Part shown: positions 53,339-62,613 of the stretch, in pieces
Position numbering within the stretch: position 1 is the first letter of the stretch
Layout of the letters: every line of letters starts with the position of its first letter
Assembly (NCBI RefSeq): GCF_943914565.1
Contig: NZ_CALUCN010000004.1
Coordinates: 124,001 to 188,000, forward strand
From: an uncultured Tessaracoccus sp.
GTDB lineage: Bacteria > Actinomycetota > Actinomycetes > Propionibacteriales > Propionibacteriaceae
Reading direction: 5' to 3'
Length of the DNA stretch: 64,000 bases
Made by a program: the position numbers and the translations under genes
The notes under the pieces: model-generated
What the model was told of the DNA's origin: nothing
Databases searched by the model: none
The model's input: only the letters and a program-made list of their open reading frames with translations

Positions 53339-53995
53339 TCAGAGGTCGCCGCGTTCCACCGCCGCGCGCAGCCACGACGGCGCAGCGAGTTGGATCGTCT
53401 GCCTGCCGCCCGGCCACGACGGGTACGCCACCCGCCCCATGCCGTCAGCCTCCACCAGGTACACCGACGTGCTCAGCGCATCGAGGGCACCGGCGTACCG
53501 GAAGCAGTGGCGGATGAGCGTGGTGGCGTTGCGCAGGAAGCTGCCCGGCCCGTCGAGTGCGCCGAAGAGCAGCATCCGCGACGTCGGCACGGCCACCAGC
53601 ACACCCCGCGCCAGGTCGAGGGTGCGGTCCTCGGGGGTGGGGACGTGCTCGTCGAGCATCGTGATGAGCGTCGCGGTGGAGTGCGACTCCGACGCGAGGC
53701 TCCAGCAGGCGTCGTCGACGGCGTCAACCTCCAGGTGGGCGCCCAGCAGATGCACGGAGGTGTTCATCGTGGCGACGTCGAGGATCGTCTGCGCGTCCAT
53801 CTGGTCCAGCCACGCGTTGTCGGCGGCCAGGTGCGCCGTCGGGGCGTCCCCGATGCGCACGGTGAGGAAGAGGTCGGTCGCGAGCCGCACCGCGAGGCGG
53901 TCCCGGTCCTCCGGCGCGCGCACGAGGTCGAGCCGCGCCGAACGGATCGTCTCCTGCCGCATGTACTCGCGGAAGTCGCCGTCGCGATCATCCAT
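53339..53995 (-). CDS. Hypothetical protein downstream of dciA
   Basis: 218-aa protein I do not recognise. It is soluble, acidic at the start (DDRDGDFREYMRQETIRSAR) and rich in alternating strands later (TSVYLVEADGMGRVAYPSWP). There is no signal peptide and no clear catalytic motif. ATG 53995 overlaps the end of dciA by 8 bp, so it is co-transcribed with the replication genes; a GTG at 54022 is an alternative start. It is convergent with the tad-locus gene, with only 13 bp between stops. Confidence 0.6.
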   Translation of the reverse strand: MDDRDGDFREYMRQETIRSARLDLVRAPEDRDRLAVRLATDLFLTVRIGDAPTAHLAADNAWLDQMDAQTILDVATMNTSVHLLGAHLEVDAVDDACWSLASESHSTATLITMLDEHVPTPEDRTLDLARGVLVAVPTSRMLLFGALDGPGSFLRNATTLIRHCFRYAGALDALSTSVYLVEADGMGRVAYPSWPGGRQTIQLAAPSWLRAAVERGDL

Positions 53996-54521
53996 AGGTG
54001 TCCCTCGGGCCGCGGCCGTCACGCACCGAGCGCGGCCCGTGCTTCCAGCTCTTCTGCGGCGGACCCGCGATGTCCACCCTCGTCACGGTGCGGTCGCCGA
54101 GCTCGCGGTTGAGCTTCGCCACGAGCTGCGACGCCGAGTAGCGCATCCCCGTCGCCCACGCCGTCGAGTCGCACTGCACCTTCAGCACCCCGCGCTGGAA
54201 GTCCACCGGCGTCGAGTGCTGGGCGTTCGCCTCCCCGACGAGGCCCGCCCAGTTGCGCAGCACGGTGCTGAGCGACAGTCGCTTCGTCCAGCCGCGGCGC
54301 TCGACGACGTGCTCGAAGACGCTGCCGATCAGCTGCGGGTCCCGGTCGTCGGGGTGTGCGCCCGAGCGCTGCTCCTCCCCCGGACGACGCCGCGGGCGGG
54401 GCTTGGGCGCCGGTGCCGGCTCGGGGAGTGCGGGTTCGTAGCGTCCGCGCATCGCGGTGGCGTGCGCGATCTGGGCGGCGAGGTCGAGACCGGTCGGGTC
54501 GTGCGGGGTGGGTTCGCTCAT
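53988..54521 (-). CDS. dciA: DciA-family protein (DUF721), helicase-loading factor
   Basis: 177-aa protein. A low-complexity Pro-rich N-terminus precedes the DUF721 core (RGWTKRLSLSTVLRNWAGLV and LKVQCDSTAWATGMRYSASQ). DciA proteins interact with DnaB and help load it at the origin in bacteria lacking DnaC. The start overlaps the recF stop by 4 bp (ATGA), the standard arrangement in actinobacteria. Downstream, gyrB would normally follow, but an unknown gene is there. Confidence 0.92.
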   Translation of the reverse strand: MSEPTPHDPTGLDLAAQIAHATAMRGRYEPALPEPAPAPKPRPRRRPGEEQRSGAHPDDRDPQLIGSVFEHVVERRGWTKRLSLSTVLRNWAGLVGEANAQHSTPVDFQRGVLKVQCDSTAWATGMRYSASQLVAKLNRELGDRTVTRVDIAGPPQKSWKHGPRSVRDGRGPRDTYG

Positions 54522-55669
54522 GCCGCGTCCTCCTCCGTGTGCACCGTGCCGGCGTCGACGCGGAACCGCCGCTCGGCCGTGAACTCCGGCACGTCCGAGC
54601 CCACCGCCGCGGTGATGAACACCTGCTCCGCGTCGCGGATCGCGTCGGCCAGTCGCTCGCGACGGGTGACGTCCAGCTCGGCGAACACGTCGTCGAGCAC
54701 GAGCACCGGCTCGATGCCGTCGTCACGGACGAGTTCGAAGCCCCCCAGCCGCAGCGCGAGCGCGAGCGACCACGATTCCCCGTGCGACGCGTAGCCCTTC
54801 GCCGGCAGTTCCCCGATGCCCAGGTCGACGTCGTCGCGCTGCGGCCCGACGAGGGTCACGCCTCGGCGCAGTTCCTCGTCGTGGACGCGGTCCAGCGCCG
54901 CGGAGAGTCGGTTGCGCAGCTCGGCGCGCACGTCGTCGGCATCCGAGGCGCCCTCGAGGTCCACACCCGAGCGGTAGGTGGCGTCGACGCGGTTGTTGCG
55001 CGGCGCGATCCGCTCGTAGGCGCGCTGGGCGAAGGGTCGCACGTCGGCCAGGGTGTCGAGCCGGGCGTGGAGCAGCTCGGCGCCGATCGTCGAGAGCTGG
55101 TCGTTCCACACCTGCAGGGTGAGCTCGTCGTCGCCTGCGACGTCACGCCGGGCACCGAGCTGCTTCAGGAGGGCGTTGCGTTGGCGAAGCGCCTTGTCGT
55201 AGTCCTGTTTCACGCCGGCCATGCGGGGCCAGCGGGTCACGACGAGCGAGTCGATCCAGCGTCTGCGGTCGGCCGGGTCCCCGCGCACGATCGCAAGGTC
55301 CATCGGCGAGAACACGACGGTGCGCAGCATCCCGACGAGGTCCCGCGCCCTGGGCAGCGGGCCGCGGTTGAGGCGCGCCTGGTTCTGACGGCCGCGTGCG
55401 ATCTCGAGCTCGAGCAGCACCTCGCGGGGGTCGTCGAGGCCCGCCCGCACCCTGGCCCTGACCAGCGCCTGCTCCTCTCCTGCCCGGATGAGCGGCGCGA
55501 TCGACGACACCCGGTGGGACTGCGCGGTGGAGAGGTACTCCACCGCCTCGACGAGGTTCGTCTTGCCCTGCCCGTTGGAGCCCACGAACACGGTGACACC
55601 CGAAGTCAGCTCCAAGGTGGCTTCGGTGTAGTTGCGGAAGTCCGTGAGTTCGAGGGTCGTGAGGTACAT
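54518..55669 (-). CDS. recF: DNA replication/repair protein RecF
   Basis: 383-aa SMC-like ATPase that loads RecA at gaps. The N-terminus YLTTLELTDFRNYTEATLEL, Walker A FVGSNGQGKTNLVEAVEYL and the C-terminal Walker B region VLVLDDVFAELDVTRRERL are all present. Its start is 120 bp downstream of the dnaN stop, and it is coupled to dciA. Length and motifs are normal. Confidence 0.97.
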   Translation of the reverse strand: MYLTTLELTDFRNYTEATLELTSGVTVFVGSNGQGKTNLVEAVEYLSTAQSHRVSSIAPLIRAGEEQALVRARVRAGLDDPREVLLELEIARGRQNQARLNRGPLPRARDLVGMLRTVVFSPMDLAIVRGDPADRRRWIDSLVVTRWPRMAGVKQDYDKALRQRNALLKQLGARRDVAGDDELTLQVWNDQLSTIGAELLHARLDTLADVRPFAQRAYERIAPRNNRVDATYRSGVDLEGASDADDVRAELRNRLSAALDRVHDEELRRGVTLVGPQRDDVDLGIGELPAKGYASHGESWSLALALRLGGFELVRDDGIEPVLVLDDVFAELDVTRRERLADAIRDAEQVFITAAVGSDVPEFTAERRFRVDAGTVHTEEDAA

Positions 55670-55789
55670 GTGCGCCCCAGCCTAGCCGTCCCGGCCGCGG
55701 AGATCGCTCGACGAGCGTGCGACGAGGCGCGCTGCTCGGTGGTCGAGACGTCGTCAGCCTGCGCAGGAACCCCGCGACGTCCTGCCGGC

Positions 55790-56950
55790 TCAGCCCGGCA
55801 GTCGCATGAGCATGATGACGTGCTTGTAATCGAGCAGCTGGTCGCCATCCATGCTGGCCAGGCCCGTGATGAGGCACGGCTTCCCGGGCGCGGTGAACGC
55901 GAAGTGCGCGAACGGCGCGTCGAGGGAGCTCAGCGCGTCGAGCAGGTACTGGGGGTTGAACCCGGCCGCCTCGATCGAGGGGCTGTCCCCCACCACCTCG
56001 ACGGTGGCCGCGATCGCCTCGGTGCCCTGGGCCTGGTCACCGGTGGCGGCCTCGAGGGTCACGTGGTCCTCGTTGATGACCATGCGCAGCGGGGTGTTGC
56101 GCTCGGCGACGAGCTTGACGCGCTTCACGGCGCCGAGCAGCGCGTCGGTGGCGACGCGGACGTTGACGGTGCCGTCGACGTCCATGAGGTGCCGCACCTT
56201 CGGGAACGCCTGGGACAGCAGCCGCGTCGTGGCCTCGCGCTTGCCGTGCGCACCGTCGCCGACGAAGCCGGCGAGCCCCTCACCCTCGGCCTCGGTGGTG
56301 GACAGTGAGATCGTGACCTCGTCGCCGCCGGAGAGCGCCTTCGCGGTGTCGGAGAGCACCTTGCCGGGGATGAGCACCGCGCCTTCGGCGTCGGGCTGCG
56401 CAGGCTGCCAGGTGAGCTCCTTCAACGCCATCCGGTAGCGGTCCGTCGCGAGCAGCGAGAGCGTCTCGCCGTCGATCTCGACGCGCACACCGGTGAACAC
56501 CGACAGCAGTTCGTCACGCCCCGCGGCGACGAACACCTGCGCCACCGCCCGCTCGAACGTCTGGGCCTCGACGACGCCGGCCTGGGTGGGCATCTCCGGC
56601 AGCGTCGGGTACTCGTCGACCGGCAGCGTCTGCAGCGTGAACCGCGCGGAACCGCAGGTCAACTCCACCTTCGAGTGGTCGGCGTCGAGGTCGACCGGCT
56701 TGTTCGGCAGTGAGCGCGCGATCTCGGCGAGCAGCCGTCCGGAGACGAGGACCGTGCCCTCGTCGTGGACGTGGGCCGGCAGCGTGACCTTCGCCGAGGT
56801 GGTGGAGTCGAAGCTCGACAGCGTCAGCCCGTCGCCCTCGGCGGTGAGCAGCATGCCCGAGAGGATCGCCGCCGTGGGACGGTTCGGCAGGCTGCGGGCA
56901 ACCCAGGCAACGGCGTCGGCCAGCGCGTCGCGCTCCACACGAATCTTCAC
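55790..56950 (-). CDS. dnaN: DNA polymerase III sliding clamp (beta subunit)
   Basis: 386-aa clamp that tethers the replicative polymerase to DNA. The N-terminus KIRVERDALADAVAWVARSL, FNPQYLLDALSS and the end YKHVIMLMRLPG are typical. Length is normal. Unusually, it is separated from dnaA by the origin and two ABC exporter genes. Confidence 0.97.
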   Translation of the reverse strand: MKIRVERDALADAVAWVARSLPNRPTAAILSGMLLTAEGDGLTLSSFDSTTSAKVTLPAHVHDEGTVLVSGRLLAEIARSLPNKPVDLDADHSKVELTCGSARFTLQTLPVDEYPTLPEMPTQAGVVEAQTFERAVAQVFVAAGRDELLSVFTGVRVEIDGETLSLLATDRYRMALKELTWQPAQPDAEGAVLIPGKVLSDTAKALSGGDEVTISLSTTEAEGEGLAGFVGDGAHGKREATTRLLSQAFPKVRHLMDVDGTVNVRVATDALLGAVKRVKLVAERNTPLRMVINEDHVTLEAATGDQAQGTEAIAATVEVVGDSPSIEAAGFNPQYLLDALSSLDAPFAHFAFTAPGKPCLITGLASMDGDQLLDYKHVIMLMRLPG

Positions 56951-57051
56951 TTGCTACTCCTTGGTCGTCCACGCATGCGATCCCCAGCGGTCACACGCTC
57001 CCGATCATATCCATCCCGTCCAGGTCTGGGTAGCGGCCCGGAGGACAGTGC

Positions 57052-59601
57052 TCACTCCACCGAGATCGAGTCCAGCACCGGCAGCCTCGCCGCCCGCCGC
57101 GCCGGGCCGATCGCGGCGACCCAGCCGAACACGGCCGCCACCACGACGAACAGCAGCAGCTGCGTCCACGGCACGTCGAGCACGTCGATGCCGGCGTCGG
57201 CGTTCACGCGTTGCAGCACGACGCCGAACAGCAGCCCGAGCCCGACGCCCAGCAGTGACCCCATCACCGTGACGAGCACCGACTCGAGCGAGATCATCCG
57301 TCGGACCTGCGGTCTCGTCGTGCCGACGGCCCGCAGCAGCCCGATCTCGCGGGTGCGTTCGATCACGCTGAGCGACAACGTGTTCGCGATGCCCAGCACC
57401 GAGATCACCAGCGCGAGCCCCAACAGGCCGTAGAGCATCGCGATCACCTGCTCGAAGCGGTCGACGTTGTGCTGGATGTACTCGTCGACGTCCGAGACGC
57501 TCGTCGTCTTGTACTCGGCGGTCGCGTCGACGAGGGCCTGCTTCAGCTTCGCCTTGTCGGCCCCGGCGTCGGCGAAGATCACGACGTGGTTGACCAGCTT
57601 GACCTCCGTCACCTTCGCGAGCGTGTCGCGCTGCACCACCACGTCGCCCGGGGCCTCGTCAGCGACGCCGGTGACGAGGAAGCGTTGCTTGCCCTTCGCG
57701 CCGGTGAGGGTGAACGTCATCCCGAGGGACAGGTCGCGGTCCTCGGCGAACGTGCTCGAGATCACCGCGGAGTCCGCCTCGCCGGTCATGGTGCCCGCGA
57801 CGGGGGTCGCAGCACTGCCCTCCTGGAATCCGCGCGTCGTCGTGCCGACGGCGCGCACCGGGTCGTCGGAGCCCTCGGCCCGCACGGTCACGGGCGCGAA
57901 CGACGCCACCCAGTCGACGCCGTCGACGGCCTCGACCTTGTCGACGAGCCGCGCGTCGAATGGCGCGTACCCGACGGGCGTCACCACGAAGTCGCCGCGC
58001 TGGTCCTCGGCGAGCGCGCCCCGGATCGACGCGGTGGTGCTCGCGGCGAGCACGGCCACCGTCGTGACGAGGGCCAGACCGATCATGAGCGTCGCGGCCG
58101 TCGCGGCGGTCCGGCCAGGCTGCCGTTTCGAGTTCAGCGCCGCGAGCCGCCCGATCTCGCCGAACAGCCCCTTCGCGAGCCGCCCGAACGCCCACAGCAC
58201 CGGGGCACCGATGAGCGATGCGGCCAGCACCACCCCGACGAGCAGCAGCGCACAGCCGGTGCCCACCCACCACACAGGGCCGGGCACTGCGAGCCAGAGC
58301 CCGCAGACCAGCACCGCGATCGCCACCTCGATGCACACGATGCCGACGAGGGTCGTCGCTCCGCCGCCCTTCGGCTCCTCGCTGGTCTCGGCGTCGGTGA
58401 GCGCCTCGACGGGACGGGTCCGCGAGGCCCGGACGGCCGGCACCACCGCGGCGACGGCGGTGATGACGATCCCGATCACGTAGGACCAGAGAATCGCGTC
58501 GAGCGTCAACGACGGGCGGGCGTTGCCGAGGTCGAAGCCCGCCGCACCCATCCAGGCGAGCAGCCCCCAGACCAGCCCGTAGCCGACCGCGATGCCGAGC
58601 GTCGAGCCGACGACCCCGATGACGAACGCCTCGAGCAGCACCGAGCCGCGCACCTGCCGACGGGTGGCGCCGACCGCACGCAGCACCGCCATCTCCCGGG
58701 CACGCTGGGCGACGAGGATCGAGAACGTGTTGAGGATCAGCAGCGTCGCGACGAGCAGCGCGATCGCGGCGAACACGAGCAGGAACGTGTTGACGAAGCC
58801 GAGCCCGGTGTCCAGGAGGTCCTCGATCTGCTGCGCGAGCTTCTCCCCCGTCGAGCTCTCCCACCCCTTCGGCAGCACGCGGTCGATCTGCTTGGCGACG
58901 GCGGCGGTGTCGGCACCCTGGTCGGTGGTCACCCAGATGCCGGTGTACTCGTCCTTGCCCTCGGTGAAGAGTCGTTGCGCGTCAGGGAGCGTGAGGAACA
59001 GGTAGCTCGCACCCACCGTCGAGCCGGAACCGTACGTCGCGGTGCCGACGAGGGTGAATGCCTGCACGCCCGACAACGGCGTCGTCACCTCGACCCGGTC
59101 GCCCAGCCGGTGGCCGGAGCGGGCGAGCGTGCCCGGGTCGATGACGAGCTCGCCCTTGCGCTCTGGTGCCCGTCCGTCGACGATGCGCGCGCCCTCGAGG
59201 CCGCCCGCGGCCGGGGTGTCGTGCCAGTTGCTCGCGATGCCGGGCGCACCCTGCACCGAGACGAGCCGCCCGTCGGTGTCCAGGACGTAGACCTGCCCGG
59301 AGGTGACGAGCCCGGTGGCGCGCGAGACGCCGTCGACGCCGCCCACCCGCTCGACGTCGTCGGCGGTCAGCGAGTCCGTCTCCTCGTCAGGGCCGGAACC
59401 CATCTCGGAGAACCCCTGCCCCTCCGGCAACACGTTCACGTCGCCGACGGTGGACTGCACGATCTCGTCGAAGCTGCGGGCGAGCAGGTTCGTGAACATG
59501 AACGAGCCCGCGACGAACGCGATGCCCAGCACGATCGACAGCGTGCTGAGCAGCAGCCGCACCTTGCGGGCGAACAGCGACTTGAGTGTGGCGCGCCACA
59601 T
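57052..59601 (-). CDS. FtsX/MacB-type ABC exporter permease
   Basis: 849-aa membrane protein with the duplicated FtsX-like layout. It has an N-terminal helix, an extracytoplasmic MacB-PCD domain, three helices (starting near FLLVFAAIALLVATLLILNT), a second helix pair, a second outer domain, and three C-terminal helices with a conserved RTREIGLLRAVGTTRPQVRR loop. Such proteins export lipids, peptides or lipoproteins, or act as mechanotransmitters. The start is 6 bp after the ATPase stop. Its presence between oriC and dnaN is unusual. Substrate unknown. Confidence 0.9.
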   Translation of the reverse strand: MWRATLKSLFARKVRLLLSTLSIVLGIAFVAGSFMFTNLLARSFDEIVQSTVGDVNVLPEGQGFSEMGSGPDEETDSLTADDVERVGGVDGVSRATGLVTSGQVYVLDTDGRLVSVQGAPGIASNWHDTPAAGGLEGARIVDGRAPERKGELVIDPGTLARSGHRLGDRVEVTTPLSGVQAFTLVGTATYGSGSTVGASYLFLTLPDAQRLFTEGKDEYTGIWVTTDQGADTAAVAKQIDRVLPKGWESSTGEKLAQQIEDLLDTGLGFVNTFLLVFAAIALLVATLLILNTFSILVAQRAREMAVLRAVGATRRQVRGSVLLEAFVIGVVGSTLGIAVGYGLVWGLLAWMGAAGFDLGNARPSLTLDAILWSYVIGIVITAVAAVVPAVRASRTRPVEALTDAETSEEPKGGGATTLVGIVCIEVAIAVLVCGLWLAVPGPVWWVGTGCALLLVGVVLAASLIGAPVLWAFGRLAKGLFGEIGRLAALNSKRQPGRTAATAATLMIGLALVTTVAVLAASTTASIRGALAEDQRGDFVVTPVGYAPFDARLVDKVEAVDGVDWVASFAPVTVRAEGSDDPVRAVGTTTRGFQEGSAATPVAGTMTGEADSAVISSTFAEDRDLSLGMTFTLTGAKGKQRFLVTGVADEAPGDVVVQRDTLAKVTEVKLVNHVVIFADAGADKAKLKQALVDATAEYKTTSVSDVDEYIQHNVDRFEQVIAMLYGLLGLALVISVLGIANTLSLSVIERTREIGLLRAVGTTRPQVRRMISLESVLVTVMGSLLGVGLGLLFGVVLQRVNADAGIDVLDVPWTQLLLFVVVAAVFGWVAAIGPARRAARLPVLDSISVE

Positions 59602-59607
59602 GTCGGA

Positions 59608-60408
59608 TCAGAGCGCCCGTCGGGGCTTGGGCTGGTCGGTCTCCGGGGCGGGGGGTTCGATCGGTGCGCCCGTTTCGTCGAGGCGGGGGTAGAGGCGCGC
59701 CGTCGTGCGCAGCAGGTCCTCCTGCGTCGGGTCCAGCACCTCCTCGACGATGCGCCCGTCGGAGAGGAACACCGCGCGGTCGGCGTAGCTCGCAGCCGTC
59801 GCGTCGTGGGTGACCATGACGACCGTCTGGCCGAACTCGTCGACGCTCGTGCGCAGGAACTGCAGCACCTCCGCGGCCGCGACCGAGTCGAGGTTGCCCG
59901 TCGGTTCGTCGCCGAAGATGATCTCGGGGCGGTTCATGAGCGCCCGCGCACACGCGACGCGCTGCTGCTGCCCACCGGAGAGCTCCGACGGCTTGTGGTC
60001 CAGCCGGTCCTCGAGGCCGAGCGCACCGACGATGCGGTCGTACCACTCCTGGTCGACGCGCTGCCCCGCGATCGACAGCGGCAGGAGGATGTTCTCCCTC
60101 GCCGTGAGCGTGGGCACCAGGTTGAAGGCCTGGAAGATGAAGCCGATGCGTTCCCGTCGCAGCTTCGTGAGCGGCGTGTCGGACAGCGCCGCGACGTCGG
60201 TCTCCCCCAGGAAGACCTGGCCCGACGTGGGGGTGTCCAGTGCGGCGAGCAGGTGCATGAGGGTGGACTTGCCGGAACCGGAGGGTCCCATCACCGCGGT
60301 GAACTGGCCCTGCTGGACCTCGAAGTCCACCTCGTCGAGCGCCACGACGAGCGTGTCGCCGCTGCCGTACTCCTTGGTGAGGGCCACTGCCCGGGCTGCA
60401 ACAGTCAC
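59608..60408 (-). CDS. LolD/MacB-type ABC exporter ATPase
   Basis: 266-aa ATPase. Walker A is GPSGSGKSTLMHLLAAL, the signature ELSGGQQQRVACARALMN and Walker B IIFGDEPTGNLDS. The segment ERIGFIFQAFNLVPTLTARE is typical of the LolD/MacB group. GTG 60408 gives the conserved start TVAARAVALTKEYGSGDTLV; upstream residues in the open frame are not conserved-looking and enter the DnaA-box region. It drives the permease encoded 6 bp downstream. Confidence 0.92.
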   Translation of the reverse strand: MTVAARAVALTKEYGSGDTLVVALDEVDFEVQQGQFTAVMGPSGSGKSTLMHLLAALDTPTSGQVFLGETDVAALSDTPLTKLRRERIGFIFQAFNLVPTLTARENILLPLSIAGQRVDQEWYDRIVGALGLEDRLDHKPSELSGGQQQRVACARALMNRPEIIFGDEPTGNLDSVAAAEVLQFLRTSVDEFGQTVVMVTHDATAASYADRAVFLSDGRIVEEVLDPTQEDLLRTTARLYPRLDETGAPIEPPAPETDQPKPRRAL

Positions 60409-60781
60409 GCTGCCAGCGTACCGGGGGTTCCCACGCTTTCCACGCCTGTGTCTTTGAAGGCACGTGGATGTGTATGTACTCATCATGGTAGTAGCAGCTG
60501 TGGACACTGTGGACAACTTCCATCTTCCCTTGCCAACACCGAGTTCAAGGGTGTGGAGAACCACCGGTCCCTCTGTCGAACTACATGGTTAGGATTTGTG
60601 GAGCACTGCTCGGCGCACGTTCTCCACAGCACTCTCCACAGGTGGTGGTGTGACCTTCTCCACATGCTCCGACGACGCCCCCGCGCATGCACGAACACCC
60701 GCCACCGGCGGCGAGTGCTGACGTGCGAGGTGTACCCGTGGGCACAGCGGTGCCCCGATTGGCAGGATCGGCTGGGCGCGA
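60409..60781. other. oriC: Chromosomal replication origin (oriC), DnaA-box cluster
   Basis: 373-bp non-coding region downstream of dnaA. It holds TGTGGACAC (60499-60507) directly followed by the perfect TGTGGACAA (60508-60516). Further sites are TGTGGAGAA (60552-60560), TGTGGAGCA (60597-60605), TTCTCCACA (60620-60628), CTCTCCACA (60632-60640) and TTCTCCACA (60656-60664). Boxes to the left of 60610 face one way and those to the right the other. This is the usual actinobacterial origin position (dnaA-dnaN gap), now bordered by ABC genes. Part near 60470-60490 is comparatively AT-rich and might be the unwinding element. Confidence 0.82.
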
Positions 60782-62143
60782 TCAGCGCTGCTTGATGCGG
60801 TTGGTGAGTTCAGTGACCTGGGTGAACAGGGAGCGGTCCTCGCTGATGCGGTCGGTGACGCGACGCACGGAGTTGAGCACCGTCGAGTGGTCCCGGCCGC
60901 CGAACTTCGCGCCGATCTTCGGCAGCGAGAGGTCCGTGAGCTCACGGCACAGGTAGATGGCGATGTGGCGGGGCATGGCGATCGTCGCGACGCGGCTCGG
61001 GCCGGTGAGGTCGTCGACGGTGATGCCGAAGTACTCGCTCGTCGCGGCGATGATCGACTGCGCGTCGACGCGCACCTCGCCCTCGGGCATGAGGTCGTCG
61101 AGCACCTCGGTGGCGAGGTCGAGCGTGATCTCCTGCTGGTTCAGCGACGCGAGCGCCGCGATCCGGGTGAGGGCGCCCTCGAGCTCGCGGATGTTCGTCG
61201 TGATGCGCGCGGCGATGCGCTCGAGCACCTGGGTGCCGGCCGTGAGCCGCTGCGAGGCGACCTTCTTGCGCAGGATCGCGATGCGGGTCTCGAGGTCCGG
61301 GGGCTGGATGTCGGTCATGAGGCCCCACTCGAAGCGCGAACGCAGCCGGGGCTCCAGCGCCTCGAGCAGCTTCGGCGGGCGGTCGGAGGTCATCACGATC
61401 TGCTTCTGCGCGTTGTGCAGCGTGTTGAACGTGTGGAAGAACTCCTCCTGCGTCTGGATCTTCTGCGCGAGGAACTGGATGTCGTCGATGAGGAGGATGT
61501 CCACGTCGCGGTAGGAGCTGCGGAACTCAGCCGTGCGGTTGCTGGAGATCGCGTTGATGAAGTCGTTCGTGAGCTCCTCGGTGGAGACGTACTTCACGCG
61601 GAGGTTCTCGTAGTAGCTGCGCACGTAGTGCCCGATCGCGTGCAGGAGGTGGGTCTTGCCGAGGCCGGAGGCGCCGTAGATCAGCAGCGGGTTGTACGAC
61701 TTGCCGGGCGTCTCCGCGACGGCGGCCGCCGCTGCGTGCGCGAACCGGTTGGAGGAGCCGGCGACGAAGCTCTCGAACGTGTAGCGGGGGTTCAGCCTCA
61801 GGTCCTGGTTCGGTGCCGGCCTGGCCAGGATCGGCTCCGGCATCTGGGCCGCGGTCTCCTCGTCGACCTCGGCCGCGGCGGGTTGCGGCGCGGGGATCTG
61901 GTCCGGATCGATCATCACGGCGAGGTGGGTCGGCGCGCCGAAGTGTGCGGAGAGCTGCTGCTCGACCAAGTCCCTGAGCCGGCTCTCGACGCGGTCCCGG
62001 GTGGGTTCGTCGCTCACGGCCAGCATCATCGTCGAGCCGTGCATCGTGAGGGGCTTCGTGCGTTGCAGCCAGACGCGGGTGGGTACGTCCACGGAGTTGA
62101 CGACCGAGTCCCAGAGGGCGTCGAGGTTCACCGCTTCAGTCAC
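60782..62143 (-). CDS. dnaA: Chromosomal replication initiator DnaA
   Basis: 453-aa AAA+ initiator. Domain I starts VNLDALWDSVVNSVDVPTRV. A short linker follows, then domain III with LNPRYTFESFVAGSSNRFAH, Walker A LIYGASGLGKTHLLHAIG and Walker B DILLIDDIQFLA. Domain IV has the DnaA-box reader LCRELTDLSLPKIGAKFGGR followed by DHSTVL. GTG 62143 is chosen because domain I starts there and AAGGGG precedes it; the upstream residues are not DnaA-like. The linker domain II is short for an actinobacterium. Confidence 0.98.
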   Translation of the reverse strand: MTEAVNLDALWDSVVNSVDVPTRVWLQRTKPLTMHGSTMMLAVSDEPTRDRVESRLRDLVEQQLSAHFGAPTHLAVMIDPDQIPAPQPAAAEVDEETAAQMPEPILARPAPNQDLRLNPRYTFESFVAGSSNRFAHAAAAAVAETPGKSYNPLLIYGASGLGKTHLLHAIGHYVRSYYENLRVKYVSTEELTNDFINAISSNRTAEFRSSYRDVDILLIDDIQFLAQKIQTQEEFFHTFNTLHNAQKQIVMTSDRPPKLLEALEPRLRSRFEWGLMTDIQPPDLETRIAILRKKVASQRLTAGTQVLERIAARITTNIRELEGALTRIAALASLNQQEITLDLATEVLDDLMPEGEVRVDAQSIIAATSEYFGITVDDLTGPSRVATIAMPRHIAIYLCRELTDLSLPKIGAKFGGRDHSTVLNSVRRVTDRISEDRSLFTQVTELTNRIKQR

Positions 62144-62467
62144 CCAAGACCCCTTGTCCCGCTCGTGCGTACGCTCGTTGTCAACATATCCACAGCGTTT
62201 CCCACAGCTGTGGGTGAAACACGAAGGTAGTCGCAACCGCCACGACTCGCAACCCGTTTGCGCGATTCGCCCGGCGTGTCGGCTGGACTACAACGGTGTG
62301 ATTTGCTGTGGGTGGTGGGTGTCGCCGGTCGACGCGGCTCGCGCACGCCCGACGGGTTTGGTGAATGACGGTGCCGCAACGTATCGTTGTTGGGCCGCTG
62401 TCCTCGCGACAGCCCATCGTCTCGCCCCCAGGGGCACCCAGATCGCGATTCGTAACGGAGTACTCGC
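62144..62467. promoter_or_regulatory. dnaA-rpmH intergenic region with DnaA boxes and promoters
   Basis: 324 bp without a gene. Close to dnaA lie TTGTCAACA (62178-62186) and ATATCCACA (62186-62194), each one base from a DnaA box, and the perfect palindrome CCCACAGCTGTGGG (62201-62214). These could autoregulate dnaA. For rpmH, TTGGTG (62358-62363) and TATCGT (62382-62387) with an 18-bp spacer form a plausible promoter. Confidence 0.6.
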
Positions 62468-62605
62468 ATGAGCAAGCGCACCTTCCAGCCGAGCAACCGC
62501 CGCCGCAGCCGCACCCACGGGTTCCGCAGCCGCATGCGCACCCGCGCCGGCCGCGCCATCCTGTCGGCACGTCGCCGCAAGGGTCGCGCGACGCTGTCGG
62601 CCTGA
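62468..62605 (+). CDS. rpmH: 50S ribosomal protein L34
   Basis: 45-aa highly basic protein (SKRTFQPSNRRRSRTHGFRS, ending RRRKGRATLSA). It is the standard gene divergent from dnaA, starting at ATG 62468, with rnpA beginning 8 bp later. A structural component of the large ribosomal subunit near the tunnel exit. Confidence 0.97.
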   Translation: MSKRTFQPSNRRRSRTHGFRSRMRTRAGRAILSARRRKGRATLSA

Positions 62606-62613
62606 CCCTCCCG

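Noticed and set aside
54356..56308. 650-codon open frame antisense to recF and dnaN
   Set aside because: Recf and dnaN are certain on the other strand, and the antisense product is low-complexity.
57469..60795. Very long open frame (over 1100 codons) on the + strand opposite the ABC exporter genes
   Set aside because: Its product is His/Arg/Asp-rich without any domain, and it runs antisense to a clear ATPase and permease. Such shadows are common in high-GC DNA.
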